Positions 24,932 to 34,814 of a stretch of DNA of 64,000 nt are shown in pieces; position 1 is the stretch's first letter; each line of letters begins with the position of its first letter. The position numbers and the translations under genes are program-made. The notes beneath the pieces were generated by a model. It had not been told where the DNA came from and made no database searches. It was given only the letters and a program-made list of their open reading frames with translations. Source of the DNA: Stieleria neptunia (GTDB lineage Bacteria > Planctomycetota > Planctomycetia > Pirellulales > Pirellulaceae); the NCBI RefSeq assembly GCF_007754155.1, contig NZ_CP037423.1, positions 744,001 to 808,000 on the forward strand, written 5' to 3'.

Positions 24932-27900
24932 TCAATCGGTCGATTGTGCCCGATCCAGTGGAATGGTCGCGACGAGCACGTTGGCGCGATAGTTTTCGAT
25001 CTGCAGCACCGGACGTCCGTGTTGGTCCCAGACATTGATATCGAAAATCGCGTGTTTGTCGGTCGATTCGAGCGGGACGATCTGGGCTGTGACGGGTTCA
25101 CCGACCACGGGTGTCGCCAACATCCGCAGTCGGCCGATCGAATGCGGCAGCGCGATCGCCGTCCGATCAATCGTCCATTCATGCACTCCTGCGGAAAAGA
25201 CGCAGGTATCGATCAGCACACTGGGCAGCACGATGCGATCGCCACGTCGGGTCGAGAAAAATTCCGCCGGGTCGGCAATTCTGATTTTCGCCCACGACTC
25301 CTGCTGGGAATAATAGAAGTGTTCCAGTTGGCGATAGATCGGACCGTGATAGACCGACAATTTGTGATCGAGGTAATGGACCGGGATGTAGGGGACATCG
25401 GGGAAGTCAACCGTTTCGGCTGTGGAACCGTCGGGCGGGTCTGATCGGATGATGCACTCGGCGTGCACGCGATCCTTGCGGAGCAGCTGCCCTTTGCGGT
25501 TCTTAAAATCGCTCAGCAGTGAACAGCGGACCTGGTCACCGGACCGCTCGGCGCGGACACGGATTTCCTGGGGGTGGTCGGTAAAGAACCGCATCGCTTC
25601 GGCAATGCGAAAGTTCTCGATCGTCGTCACCACCCGGCCATCGGTCAGCAGACTCGCCGCCTCGGCACAGGCTTCTGCGGCGGCGACGAAGGGCAAGATC
25701 GGTCGGCCACGCAACAGGTGCTGGCTCAGGAAGTTATCGTTAACAGGATCGACCACGTGCGACGTCGTGATGCCGCGGTCGTGTGGATCATCCAGACCTC
25801 GGACGCGGTCAATCATCGGATAGGGGCTGAAGGCGGCAACGTAGTCGTCGGTGTAGTAGCGTTTGTAGCGTTCCCAATCGGTGATCAAAACCTCCGCTTC
25901 GGGGCAACCGCGTCGCAGTTCATCGATGAAGTGTCCGACGCCTTCATCGACCGGCATGTACTTGGCGTCGACGAGCGTCTTGGCGAGCCGAGATTCGGGG
26001 CGCACGGCCATCCCGACTTCATCCCACGACGGCCAATCAAAGGCGACCGCATGAACGCCGGGCCGCGTCTTGCGGAACCAGCTGACCAGTTTGCACAGCA
26101 GCTCGTTGGCCAAACAGTAATCGGTTTGCCCGACCCCGCCGAACCGACCCGAGATGGATGCAAACGCGGCAAAGACCTTCAAGTCGTCTTGTCGCGTCAA
26201 CTCCATCAGCGAGATCGCGCCGTCGACTTTCGCTACGATCGTTCGCTGGACCGACGAAAGCTTCTTCTTGGCGAAACTGGCCGCCTTTTCATAGCCGGCA
26301 CCGTGCACGATGCCGTCGATTGAACCGTCCGATTGGCGGATCTGGTCGAGTAACGTTTCCAGCGCGTGATGGTCGCTGACGTCACAGGCATGGTAGGTGA
26401 CATCCAGTCCCGAATCGGCAAAGTCGCGAAGGTTTTCGTCGATCTCCAAGGCCTTTTCCACGCGCGACCAAGCCTCGATGGGAACCTCCCCCGCCTCAAG
26501 TGCCTTGCGAACGACCTCCGCACGCAGTCGCTTTCTCTGGTCGGGGTCCAAGTCTCGCCAACCGTCGTCGATTTCCGGCAAGGGACTTGATCCGATCAGG
26601 TGCAGTTTGACGCCGAATTGTTGGCCGATCGCTTTGGCAATCTTGGCAGTGACTCCCCGGGCACCGCCGGTGATGACCCAAACCCGGCCGAAATCCGGCG
26701 TGACGGTGGGGAGTTCGCTGACGGGGAAATTGACGGGCGCGACGGCGTGACGTTTGCCGCCGCGATAGGCGATTTCCGCCGTCCGTCCGGCCGATGAGGC
26801 GGATTCGTCGATCAATCGAGCCGCGACAAAACGCGGGTCGGCATCCTCGTCAAAATCGACGACGCGGGCACGGAACGTTGTCTGCGCGGCGAAGCCCAGT
26901 TCGATCAACAGACCCTTGACTAGCCCGGTCGTGAATCCTCCTTCGGGCGAGCTCACGTGGTCGTCAAAGCCCAACATGCCGCCCAAGCGGACGCCGCCGC
27001 CGATCGTTCCCTCGCCGACTAAATCCTTTTCGCCCAGCAGCTTCAGCCAGCGTTGGCAGAGTTGATAGGGAACCAACATGCCGCTTCGCCGGCGTCGTTG
27101 CCAATGCTCGTTGGATGCACCCTCCGCAGCGTTTTGATCCCATGCCGTCAGCAAGAACAGGCTGGTCGGCACACCGGTCCGGCAAAAGGTTTCCAATTCG
27201 GACATCGCAACATCAACATCGTCCAACTGGCGCAGATGAAGACAACGCACGCCAGCGTTTTGCAGCGTTTCGGCAAGTCTGTCGGCAGCGGCGTTGTCGC
27301 CCAGCACTAAGACGCCGCCGCGGAACGTCGTCGCCACATCGGTCTGGGGCGCGGGCGGAGTTTCGATGCAACGCAATGCGAATCGATTGCAGGCCTTTCC
27401 CGAATCATCGACCGGCGATCGGCCGTCGACACCGGTTGAACGCTGCGAAAATGCTTGCCAGGAGATCACTCGGTCGGTTGCAGTTTCTGGTTTCTTCTCG
27501 GCAATCGGGCTCGCGGCGGCGTGTTGACGCAGTCGCCCGCCCGGTTGCAATCCGATCAGCTCCTTCAAATCGAGTTCGAAAAACTGATTCGCGTCCGCCC
27601 CGGTCGCGTGATTGCCCGGCGTCGTCCAGGCCCGAGCGGAAAAGACATCAAACAGAACGCTGACCTGGTTGTCGACTCTGCGAATGGTGTTCATGGTCGC
27701 AAAGCGGACTTCCCTGCCGCGGCCTTCGTCGTACTGATCCCTCAACCATCGCTGCAGCATCGCGGTTGACGGAGCCTCGTCGCCTTTCTGCCGCCACAGT
27801 GCTTCGAGCCGTTGTTGGCGCAACAGCGAGTGCTTGGGGGTGTCGATGACGGGTGATAGCAGTTGGGCATGATTGCTGACCAAATGATGTTCCATCAGCC

Positions 27901-30900
27901 GCTTGGATTGGAATGTTCCACAATCGTATTCGACGTAGGCGGGACTGCTGCCGATCGAGTCAGAAATGCACATGCCCCAGCCGCCGGTCGTGCGCTCGCG
28001 CCGCAGCATGTCGAGCGCGTCGTCAACCGATTCGGCCGTTTCTAGGACGCGACGGATGACGATCGAGTGGAGCAATCCGTCATGCGTTTCGGTGCGGCGG
28101 GGCCGGTCCAACAACATCGAACTGGTGACGACCACTCCGGCCGCATTGACGCCGTTGATTCCAAACGCGTGGCCTGCGGCGGAGAACAACACGTGCGGCA
28201 ACCCGTCGGTCGGTCGCCGGACTTGCACGCAGCGCCGCATCGAGTCGCGTAGAAACAACCCTAGCGGCATGTCTTCATTGGCCGCGTGCAGCCACTGTGT
28301 CTCGGTTGATTGTGTCTCGGATGGTTGGTCGCCCGATCGCGTCGATGATGAGGGTCGTCCGGCGAGAATTTGCGTGCAACCGGCGCCGATCTCCGGATAG
28401 GCGTACAGGTTGTGTTCCAGCAGCGCTTCGACGGGGACACCCGCGGCCTCGGCCATCCCACGCACTTCTTCGATCGCCGATTCGTCGACCAGCGTGTCCA
28501 GCATCGATTTGGCACGCGACAGATCGGGCAGTGTTCTGCCTAACTTGCCCGTCGCGATTTCTTGGTAACGATCGAGCATGGGGCGAATCGCCGCCGCCAT
28601 CGCGTGACCGTGTGCGGCCCCCATCGCGCGGGGCGAACCCTCCAGGAACAAGAGCTGAAGTCCCGCTTCGGAATTCGTCGCCGTTGCCTGCACGTCACCC
28701 GCGGAGCCCGCAATCCGCAACCGCGTTTCCATGCCATCCGATCGGCCGGTCGGGACGCCCGCGGCGCGCAATGCGGCATCCAGCCGGGTCAACGTTTCCT
28801 GGTGGTGCCGCTTCTTGTGATCCGTTGCGATCCACAGCACTTCGTCGCCGACGATCTGCTCGTGCAGCCGTGTCAAAACCGGGCTGGGACCGATTTCCAC
28901 CAGCACGTTCACGCCTTCGCCAGCCAATCGCCGGATCTGATCGGTGTACAGCACCGGCTGCACCAACTGCCGGACCAGGTTCTCGCGAATCGTGTCGGGT
29001 TCAGCGACGTAGCGGTTGTCAACGCTGCTCAGCAACGGAGTCCGCGGCGGTGCGATTTCCATTTGGGCAAGGATCTGTCGGAAGGCCGGTTGCATCGGTG
29101 CCATCAAGGGCGTGTGATAGGGACGTGGCACGTCAAGAATCTTGGCGTGGACCCCTGCTTCGATCAGCCGAGTTTTTAAATTCTCAATCGCGCCATGGCT
29201 GCCGGCGATGACGGTTTGTCGGTCGCTGTTGCAGTTGGCGACAAAGGCTTCGCCCGGAAACGCGTTGCAGTATTCTTGCGCATCACCGCGATCCAAGTCG
29301 GCCGCCAGCATGGCGCCGTCGATTTGGGTGGACTCGGTGATCAACCGACAACGATGGAACGTTGCCAGCGCCGCATCACGGAAATTCCACGCACCGGCGG
29401 CGACCAATGCCGGGAACTCTCCATAGCTGTGTGCCGAAATGCGATCGGGTTTGATGCCCATCGCATCGACCACTTCCATCAGAATCGAATCGGCGACCAG
29501 CAAGGAGAGTTGTGTGTGCCAAACATCGGTTCCCAGACGATCCGCTTGATCGACGACCAGATCTCGATAGCTCGGAAATTGCAAAGATTGCAGGATGGAA
29601 TCGATTCGAGCAGCGGCGGCGGAGGCGACGGGATGCCCTTGGACCAGATCCGTCAGCATCGACGGGTACTGTGACCCCTGTCCCGGAAACAGGAACGCCA
29701 CCATCGGCCGCCTCGTTCGCTCGACGCAGTAGATGCCTTGGCTTTCAAACAGGGCCGCGCGTTTGGGATCCGAGTGGCGGGAAACGAACAGCCCCGCTCG
29801 CTTGCGAAGTTCGTCGTCGGATCGATAAACGATCGCCAGTCCGCAGCGTGCAGTGCCGCGGGATGTGTCCGCTGCATCGACGGATCCACCGGCGGCAATC
29901 TGCTTTGCACCATCGATCAGATCGGACAAGGAGTTGGCTTCGCAAACCCAGCTTCGATAGCCGTGATCGGTCTTGGGCACGGGCCGAATCGTTTTGCCGG
30001 GAGCGGCTTGAGACGTCGTGCTTGGGACGGGTTGTCCCCGTTCGATGACGACGTGACAAGCCATGCCCCTGGCGTAGGAATTCAGGGTGGAAAAGACTCG
30101 TCCGCTGGGATCGACCAGCGGCAAGTCCTGGTTGTCAGCTGGCAACTCACACCACGATTGGTCGGACAGTGTGTCGATCGGCTGATCGGGTAGCAGACCG
30201 ACCGGCGATTGAAGGTTGACGAGCGACAGGGTTGATTTGACGAGCGCGATCATTCCCGCCGCGCCGCCGGCGTGACCGATCTGTCCGGCCAGCGAACGCA
30301 GATGGATCGGACGTTCGCGATTGACGGCGTACTGTTGGGCGATCGCGGCAAACTCATCGCGGTCCTCGTCGGCAACGCCGCCGGCGGAAAGCTCGATCGC
30401 TGAGACTTGATCCGGCGTGACCTCTGCCCCCGAGAGCCCCCGACCGATCGCCAGACGTTGTGCGGTTTGTTGATCGTCGTGACGCGCCACACCGATCTCG
30501 CGGATCACCGACAGGATTTCGTCGCCGTCGGCCTTCGCGTCACTGAGCTTTTTCAGCAGCACGACCGCGACGCCTTCGGCCGGGGCCATGCCGTCGGAGT
30601 GTTGATCCAGCGATCGCACATGACCGGACGGGCTCAGCCGACCGGACAAGCGGAGGCATTCAAACGCATGGGGGCCGAGGTCGCGCTGGGCTCCGGCGGC
30701 GATCACCATCTTGCAGTCACCGCGCAACAGAAACCCTCGGGCCGTGTTGATTGCCATGATGGACGAGTTGTCGCTGCTGTCCAGGGCGAACGCACCGCCC
30801 ATCAGGTCATATGTCTTGGTGATCCGCGAGGCCAGCGAGCTGTTGCTGAATCCGCCGGTTTCGTCCAACAGTGCCGGCATCCGTTCGAAAAACACCTCGG

Positions 30901-32866
30901 CAAAACGCTGCGACGTCTCGGCGATCTGCGCCGGCGGAACGTCTTTGTCTCTCAGCACCGATTCGATGATTTCACGAAGCACCGGCAAACGCAGTCCGAC
31001 CAGCAACTGGGAACTGGCTTCGCCGCCGACGAGATTGCCGACGATCACCGCGGTGTGTTCATGATCCAGCTTCGATTCGTATCCGGAATCTTCGAGCGCC
31101 TGGGCGACCGTGTCCAGAATCATGAACTGAAGCGGATCGGCGTTGGCGACTTGTTTCGGCGGAATGCGGTGCCGTCGCCAATCGTATTGGTAATCCTGGA
31201 TAAACCCGCCGACCCAAGATTGCCCTTCGTCCCCGTGATTCAATCGGACATCCCAGCGATCGGACGGGACGGGGATTTTGGGGTCTCGTCCCGTCGACAG
31301 CAGGTCCCAAAACTGCCCGACCGTTCGCGCTCCGGGTGTCAACAGCGCGGCGCCGACCACCGCGATCGATCGGTCTTCGGCGGATGGATCGTGGGGGAAA
31401 CGAAAACGGATGGGCGTCGCGGTCGAGTGTTCCTCCAGCACGACGTGGACGTTCAATCCGCCAATACCGAAGGCGTTGACGCCGGCCCGCCGGGGGCCGC
31501 CCGGTGGCGGATCCGGCCAGGGGATCGCGCTGGTCGGCAATTGAAACGGCGCGGCCGCCCAATCCACTTTCGGGTTCGGCTGGCGCAGATTGATCACCGG
31601 CGGAATCATGCGGTGCTGCATCGCCAGTACCGTTTTGACCAGCCCGGCCAGTCCGGCGGCTTCAAGCGTATGGCCGATGTTGGCTTTCACGCTGCCGATC
31701 GGGATTTTGCGATCCAGCCGCCGATCGAATGATTCGTTGAACGCTTCGGCCAGGCTGTTGATTTCCGTCGAATCGCCGACCGGCGTCGACGTCGCGTGGG
31801 CCTCGACATACTGAACCGAACTCGGCGTCACCTCGGCCGAATAGGCGCGGCGGACGGCCGCGATTTGTCCTTCACGCCGCGGCGCCCACAGGCTTTTGCC
31901 TTTGCCATCGGAGGAAACGCCGATGCCACGGATCACCGCGCGGATCGGATCCTTGTCCGCCAACGCTCGCTCAAGTGTTTTCACGACCGCGACGACGTAG
32001 CCTTCCGCGGCGACCAATCCGTCGGCGTCGGCATCAAACGGCCGCGACCCCGTGGCGCTGACGGTTTGCGCCTGCGAAAACAGGATCAACGCGTCCAGCT
32101 TGCAGTAGGACAATCCGCCGACCACGGCCACGTCGATGTCACCCAGTTGCAGCGCGTGGGCGCCGGCGGCCAACGCGACCAACGAAGAACTGCATGCGGC
32201 GTTGATCGACAGACAGGGGCCGTCCAGTCCGAACGCTCTGGAGATCAGCCGCGATGCTTCGGAGCTTTCCAAGAACGGACCGCCACCCGGATGCCGCTGC
32301 GGCCGATCCCGCCGCACCCGCGCGGCCATCTCCTCGACCAAGGCGGCTTGCTCCCGTGGGGACAGACGTGAAACGTGTTCCGTTTGCCGAAGACAATCCA
32401 TCGCCTCGGTGGCCATCACGCCGAGCGTCATTTCACCGATCAAATTCGATCCGCGTTGGTGGCCGACGAACACACCGCCACGTGTCGAACCGGTGGCGTG
32501 CGGATCCAGGCCTGCGTCGCGAATCGCCTGACCCGCGACTTGGCACAGATCCACATGCGAAGGGTCCGCGTTTTCGATGTCGTGGTCGGAAAGACGAAAC
32601 GGTTCGATCGGCGTCGGTCGGTCGCCGACGATCCCGCCGATCTTGGAATAGGTCTTGCCGAACTGTCCGATGTTCGGGTCGTAAAAGCGTCGCTGGTCCA
32701 ACCGCTCGGCGGGAAGTTCTGCGATCGCGCTGCGGCCTTCGATCATCAGCGACCAGTATTCATCCAAGTCGTTTGCGCCGGGCAAACGACAGGCCATACC
32801 GATCACGGCCAGTGGCGTGTCAGCGGATCGGATTTCCGAAGATCGATAGTTCGGGGCGACATTCAT
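24932..32866 (-). CDS. PUFA-synthase-like megasynthase KS-CLF-AT-C45-KR-DH
   Basis: 2644 residues. KS1 about 15-480 has Cys225 (N-A-A-C-S-S-S), His357 in H-A-T-S-T and His399 in N-I-G-H. A second KS-like domain, about 500-945, has Asp699 in place of the Cys and lacks the first His, like a chain-length factor. AT about 1055-1345 has Ser1147 in A-H-S-Y-G. About 1400-1745 is an acyl-CoA:6-aminopenicillanate acyltransferase-like C45 Ntn domain with nucleophile Cys1497 (G-A-G-C-T-Q). KR about 1850-2340 has T-G-G-A-R-G-V-T-A, Ser2239 and Tyr2250, with the insertion typical of PUFA-type ketoreductases. DH about 2365-2635 has H-x3-G-x4-P from His2383. There is no ACP, ER or thioesterase, so it must work with the carrier proteins of the synthase at 34811-40156. 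It is the last gene of the operon, 41 bases after the reductase. Confidence 0.9.
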   Translation of the reverse strand: MNVAPNYRSSEIRSADTPLAVIGMACRLPGANDLDEYWSLMIEGRSAIAELPAERLDQRRFYDPNIGQFGKTYSKIGGIVGDRPTPIEPFRLSDHDIENADPSHVDLCQVAGQAIRDAGLDPHATGSTRGGVFVGHQRGSNLIGEMTLGVMATEAMDCLRQTEHVSRLSPREQAALVEEMAARVRRDRPQRHPGGGPFLESSEASRLISRAFGLDGPCLSINAACSSSLVALAAGAHALQLGDIDVAVVGGLSYCKLDALILFSQAQTVSATGSRPFDADADGLVAAEGYVVAVVKTLERALADKDPIRAVIRGIGVSSDGKGKSLWAPRREGQIAAVRRAYSAEVTPSSVQYVEAHATSTPVGDSTEINSLAEAFNESFDRRLDRKIPIGSVKANIGHTLEAAGLAGLVKTVLAMQHRMIPPVINLRQPNPKVDWAAAPFQLPTSAIPWPDPPPGGPRRAGVNAFGIGGLNVHVVLEEHSTATPIRFRFPHDPSAEDRSIAVVGAALLTPGARTVGQFWDLLSTGRDPKIPVPSDRWDVRLNHGDEGQSWVGGFIQDYQYDWRRHRIPPKQVANADPLQFMILDTVAQALEDSGYESKLDHEHTAVIVGNLVGGEASSQLLVGLRLPVLREIIESVLRDKDVPPAQIAETSQRFAEVFFERMPALLDETGGFSNSSLASRITKTYDLMGGAFALDSSDNSSIMAINTARGFLLRGDCKMVIAAGAQRDLGPHAFECLRLSGRLSPSGHVRSLDQHSDGMAPAEGVAVVLLKKLSDAKADGDEILSVIREIGVARHDDQQTAQRLAIGRGLSGAEVTPDQVSAIELSAGGVADEDRDEFAAIAQQYAVNRERPIHLRSLAGQIGHAGGAAGMIALVKSTLSLVNLQSPVGLLPDQPIDTLSDQSWCELPADNQDLPLVDPSGRVFSTLNSYARGMACHVVIERGQPVPSTTSQAAPGKTIRPVPKTDHGYRSWVCEANSLSDLIDGAKQIAAGGSVDAADTSRGTARCGLAIVYRSDDELRKRAGLFVSRHSDPKRAALFESQGIYCVERTRRPMVAFLFPGQGSQYPSMLTDLVQGHPVASAAAARIDSILQSLQFPSYRDLVVDQADRLGTDVWHTQLSLLVADSILMEVVDAMGIKPDRISAHSYGEFPALVAAGAWNFRDAALATFHRCRLITESTQIDGAMLAADLDRGDAQEYCNAFPGEAFVANCNSDRQTVIAGSHGAIENLKTRLIEAGVHAKILDVPRPYHTPLMAPMQPAFRQILAQMEIAPPRTPLLSSVDNRYVAEPDTIRENLVRQLVQPVLYTDQIRRLAGEGVNVLVEIGPSPVLTRLHEQIVGDEVLWIATDHKKRHHQETLTRLDAALRAAGVPTGRSDGMETRLRIAGSAGDVQATATNSEAGLQLLFLEGSPRAMGAAHGHAMAAAIRPMLDRYQEIATGKLGRTLPDLSRAKSMLDTLVDESAIEEVRGMAEAAGVPVEALLEHNLYAYPEIGAGCTQILAGRPSSSTRSGDQPSETQSTETQWLHAANEDMPLGLFLRDSMRRCVQVRRPTDGLPHVLFSAAGHAFGINGVNAAGVVVTSSMLLDRPRRTETHDGLLHSIVIRRVLETAESVDDALDMLRRERTTGGWGMCISDSIGSSPAYVEYDCGTFQSKRLMEHHLVSNHAQLLSPVIDTPKHSLLRQQRLEALWRQKGDEAPSTAMLQRWLRDQYDEGRGREVRFATMNTIRRVDNQVSVLFDVFSARAWTTPGNHATGADANQFFELDLKELIGLQPGGRLRQHAAASPIAEKKPETATDRVISWQAFSQRSTGVDGRSPVDDSGKACNRFALRCIETPPAPQTDVATTFRGGVLVLGDNAAADRLAETLQNAGVRCLHLRQLDDVDVAMSELETFCRTGVPTSLFLLTAWDQNAAEGASNEHWQRRRRSGMLVPYQLCQRWLKLLGEKDLVGEGTIGGGVRLGGMLGFDDHVSSPEGGFTTGLVKGLLIELGFAAQTTFRARVVDFDEDADPRFVAARLIDESASSAGRTAEIAYRGGKRHAVAPVNFPVSELPTVTPDFGRVWVITGGARGVTAKIAKAIGQQFGVKLHLIGSSPLPEIDDGWRDLDPDQRKRLRAEVVRKALEAGEVPIEAWSRVEKALEIDENLRDFADSGLDVTYHACDVSDHHALETLLDQIRQSDGSIDGIVHGAGYEKAASFAKKKLSSVQRTIVAKVDGAISLMELTRQDDLKVFAAFASISGRFGGVGQTDYCLANELLCKLVSWFRKTRPGVHAVAFDWPSWDEVGMAVRPESRLAKTLVDAKYMPVDEGVGHFIDELRRGCPEAEVLITDWERYKRYYTDDYVAAFSPYPMIDRVRGLDDPHDRGITTSHVVDPVNDNFLSQHLLRGRPILPFVAAAEACAEAASLLTDGRVVTTIENFRIAEAMRFFTDHPQEIRVRAERSGDQVRCSLLSDFKNRKGQLLRKDRVHAECIIRSDPPDGSTAETVDFPDVPYIPVHYLDHKLSVYHGPIYRQLEHFYYSQQESWAKIRIADPAEFFSTRRGDRIVLPSVLIDTCVFSAGVHEWTIDRTAIALPHSIGRLRMLATPVVGEPVTAQIVPLESTDKHAIFDINVWDQHGRPVLQIENYRANVLVATIPLDRAQSTD

Positions 32867-32907
32867 GGTTCGACTCCGCAGCGACAGACACGGCTACACG
32901 TGTGCAG

Positions 32908-33672
32908 CTACACGTGAGCGGCGGCTCCCCCGTCGACGGTGAGGGTGGTCGCTTGAATCAAATCGCTGATCGGGCTGGATAAAAACGCCACCGCGTTGGC
33001 GACGTCCGACGGATCCAACTGACGTTTCCCCATCATGGTCTTGGCGGTTCGGGCGGCAAACATCTTTTCCGCACCCGGGATGCGACGCGTCGAATCCGTT
33101 TCGACCAGACCCGATTTAACCACGTTGACGTTGATGCCAAGATCCCCCAGTTCCAATGCCAAGTGCCGTGTGATGCTTTCCAACGCGGCTTTCGATCCCC
33201 CGATCAAGCCATACATGGGCAGGGCCAGATGCGATCCATGACTGGAGATCGCGATCACCTTGCCGCGGTCCCGTGCCTTTTCTAGCAGCGGCACGGCGGA
33301 TTTGACCAGATGGATCAGCGCCAGCACGTTGGTGTTCATCGCCGCGGCGAAGTGTCTCGGGTTGGAGGCCAGTAAGGGGCGGAATCCGCCGGTCGCAGCG
33401 TTGCTGACCAGGATGTCCAATTGTCCGATTTCTCGCTCGATGAATTCAAACATCGATTGAACATCCTCTTCTTCGCTGACGTCGGCGCGAACGATCCAGC
33501 ATCGACGGCCCAGCGATTGAACCTGTTTGGCGGTCGCCAACGCCTCGTTCTGCGACGTGACATAATTCACAACCACGTCGCACCCCGCTTCGGCCAACGT
33601 GATCGCCACCGAGCGACCGATCCCCCGCGAGCTGCCGGTGACCAATGCGACTTTTTCTTTGAGATCAATCAT
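32908..33672 (-). CDS. FabL-type enoyl-ACP reductase (SDR family)
   Basis: A 254-residue short-chain dehydrogenase/reductase. The cofactor motif T-G-S-S-R-G-I-G is at 12-19 and N-A-A-T-G-G-F-R-P at 91-99. The catalytic tyrosine Tyr154 is followed by Lys161 with six residues between (Y-G-L-I-G-G-S-K). Ordinary ketoreductase SDRs have Y-x3-K; Y-x6-K marks enoyl-ACP reductases, and the surrounding sequence is very like Bacillus FabL, an NADPH-dependent enzyme. Neither megasynthase has an ER domain, so this gene probably supplies that step in trans. It lies between the phosphopantetheinyl transferase and the AT/KR/DH synthase in the same operon. Ordinary fatty-acid synthesis is the alternative role. 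Confidence 0.85.
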   Translation of the reverse strand: MIDLKEKVALVTGSSRGIGRSVAITLAEAGCDVVVNYVTSQNEALATAKQVQSLGRRCWIVRADVSEEEDVQSMFEFIEREIGQLDILVSNAATGGFRPLLASNPRHFAAAMNTNVLALIHLVKSAVPLLEKARDRGKVIAISSHGSHLALPMYGLIGGSKAALESITRHLALELGDLGINVNVVKSGLVETDSTRRIPGAEKMFAARTAKTMMGKRQLDPSDVANAVAFLSSPISDLIQATTLTVDGGAAAHV

Positions 33673-34061
33673 GATGCGGGATGCAAAACTAGAGATTTGA
33701 AATAGGAGACGTGAGATTTGCTGACTCTAACGTTTTCTATGTCGATCCGCGCCGAAGCCCGGAGGGCTGGCACAATGTTTGCCGGTGGCGTTAGCCACCG
33801 GTGTGAAAAGGAAAGGGAGCGAAGGCCTGAAAGGCCGGCACAATCTGTCTCCTGAACCGCGGCGCCACTGGAAGCCGGGGCATTGTGTCGGCCCGCTGGG
33901 CCTCTGGAATTCCATTGAATCATCTCCGGTGGCTCACGCCACCGGCATCCATTCTTCCGGCCCTCCGGGCCTAAAAAACACCACCTGCCCAGCCAAATGA
34001 GATACATAGATTCCGTTAAAGTCAGGAGATTTGAGATTTGAGATTGCACCCGTCGGCTGGG
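33673..34061. repeat. Repeat-bearing gap inside the megasynthase operon
   Basis: No gene was found. The block TGGCGTTAGCCACCGGTG near 33785-33802 is answered by GGTGGCTCACGCCACCGGC near 33927-33945. Between them lie GGCCTGAAAGGCCGGCACAA and GGCCCGCTGGGCC pairs, all part of planctomycete intergenic repeats. The gap sits between the PPTase and reductase genes, so it may modulate expression of the downstream two genes. Confidence 0.55.
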
Positions 34062-34814
34062 TCAGACGGTCGATCGTTGTTTGGCATCATCCATCCCGAG
34101 CCGGCGTCCGCGCTGCACGTTTTGATTCGCCCCTGCGACCGCGATGATCGCGTCATCAAGCACGTCGATTCGCACGTCTGCCGGGCATCGGGTTTCGTCT
34201 TGAACCCGACATCCATCGCCGTTGATTTCGAGAATGCGCAGATGCCCCGGCCGAAACGCTTCGCCACCGTTGCCGGCTTTAAACACCGCCTCTTTCGCAG
34301 CCCATCCCGCGGCGATCGGCCAGCGATGGTCTTGCAGCAGGCGACGTTCGGTGGTCGAGAACCAGGTCTGCGCAAAACTGGCGGGCAATTCAGTCCGATC
34401 GACCGCATCGACGCCGATCCGAGACGCATCGGGCCGATCGACAGCGATGCGACGGTGAGATGTGACGGCAACGGTGATCGATGCACAGTGGGCGAGCGAC
34501 AGATCGATCGGTTGTCGGATTCCATTTCGAAACACGGTGGGGCGGCACCCGACGCGCTTCGACGCCCGCGATAGGATCTGCCACTCGAGCGGCGAGTCGG
34601 TAGTTTCGGGAACCACTTGGCCCAGCAGTTGTTTCGCGCACCACCGTCCACTGATCCAGTCAAGGCGCCGATTCGGCGCTCGAAAACAATTCAGTTCTTC
34701 CAATTCGCGCGGCGTCAGCCACGACTGGAACGCACGCGGCCAAGACGGTTTGGAGTCGCGTTGATCCAGCCGCATGCTCACCGGTTTCCATAATGGGTTG
34801 CAACTGCTGATCAT
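34062..34814 (-). CDS. 4'-phosphopantetheinyl transferase
   Basis: The enzyme activates carrier proteins by moving phosphopantetheine from CoA to a serine. The 250-residue length fits the Sfp-type class, and the motifs are S-L-A-H-C (106-110), G-V-D (134-136) and W-A-A-K-E-A-V-F-K (171-179), which hold the metal and CoA ligands. Its ATG overlaps the stop of the ACP-bearing synthase (ATGA at 34814-34811), so translation is coupled to production of its probable substrates, the two ACP domains at Ser1126 and Ser1736 of that protein. It is most likely dedicated to this pathway. Confidence 0.9.
   Translation of the reverse strand: MISSCNPLWKPVSMRLDQRDSKPSWPRAFQSWLTPRELEELNCFRAPNRRLDWISGRWCAKQLLGQVVPETTDSPLEWQILSRASKRVGCRPTVFRNGIRQPIDLSLAHCASITVAVTSHRRIAVDRPDASRIGVDAVDRTELPASFAQTWFSTTERRLLQDHRWPIAAGWAAKEAVFKAGNGGEAFRPGHLRILEINGDGCRVQDETRCPADVRIDVLDDAIIAVAGANQNVQRGRRLGMDDAKQRSTV

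Noticed and set aside
27631..28669. The C45 region as a separate gene or insertion
   Set aside because: The reading frame is continuous through AT, C45 and KR, with no stop or start signal between them.
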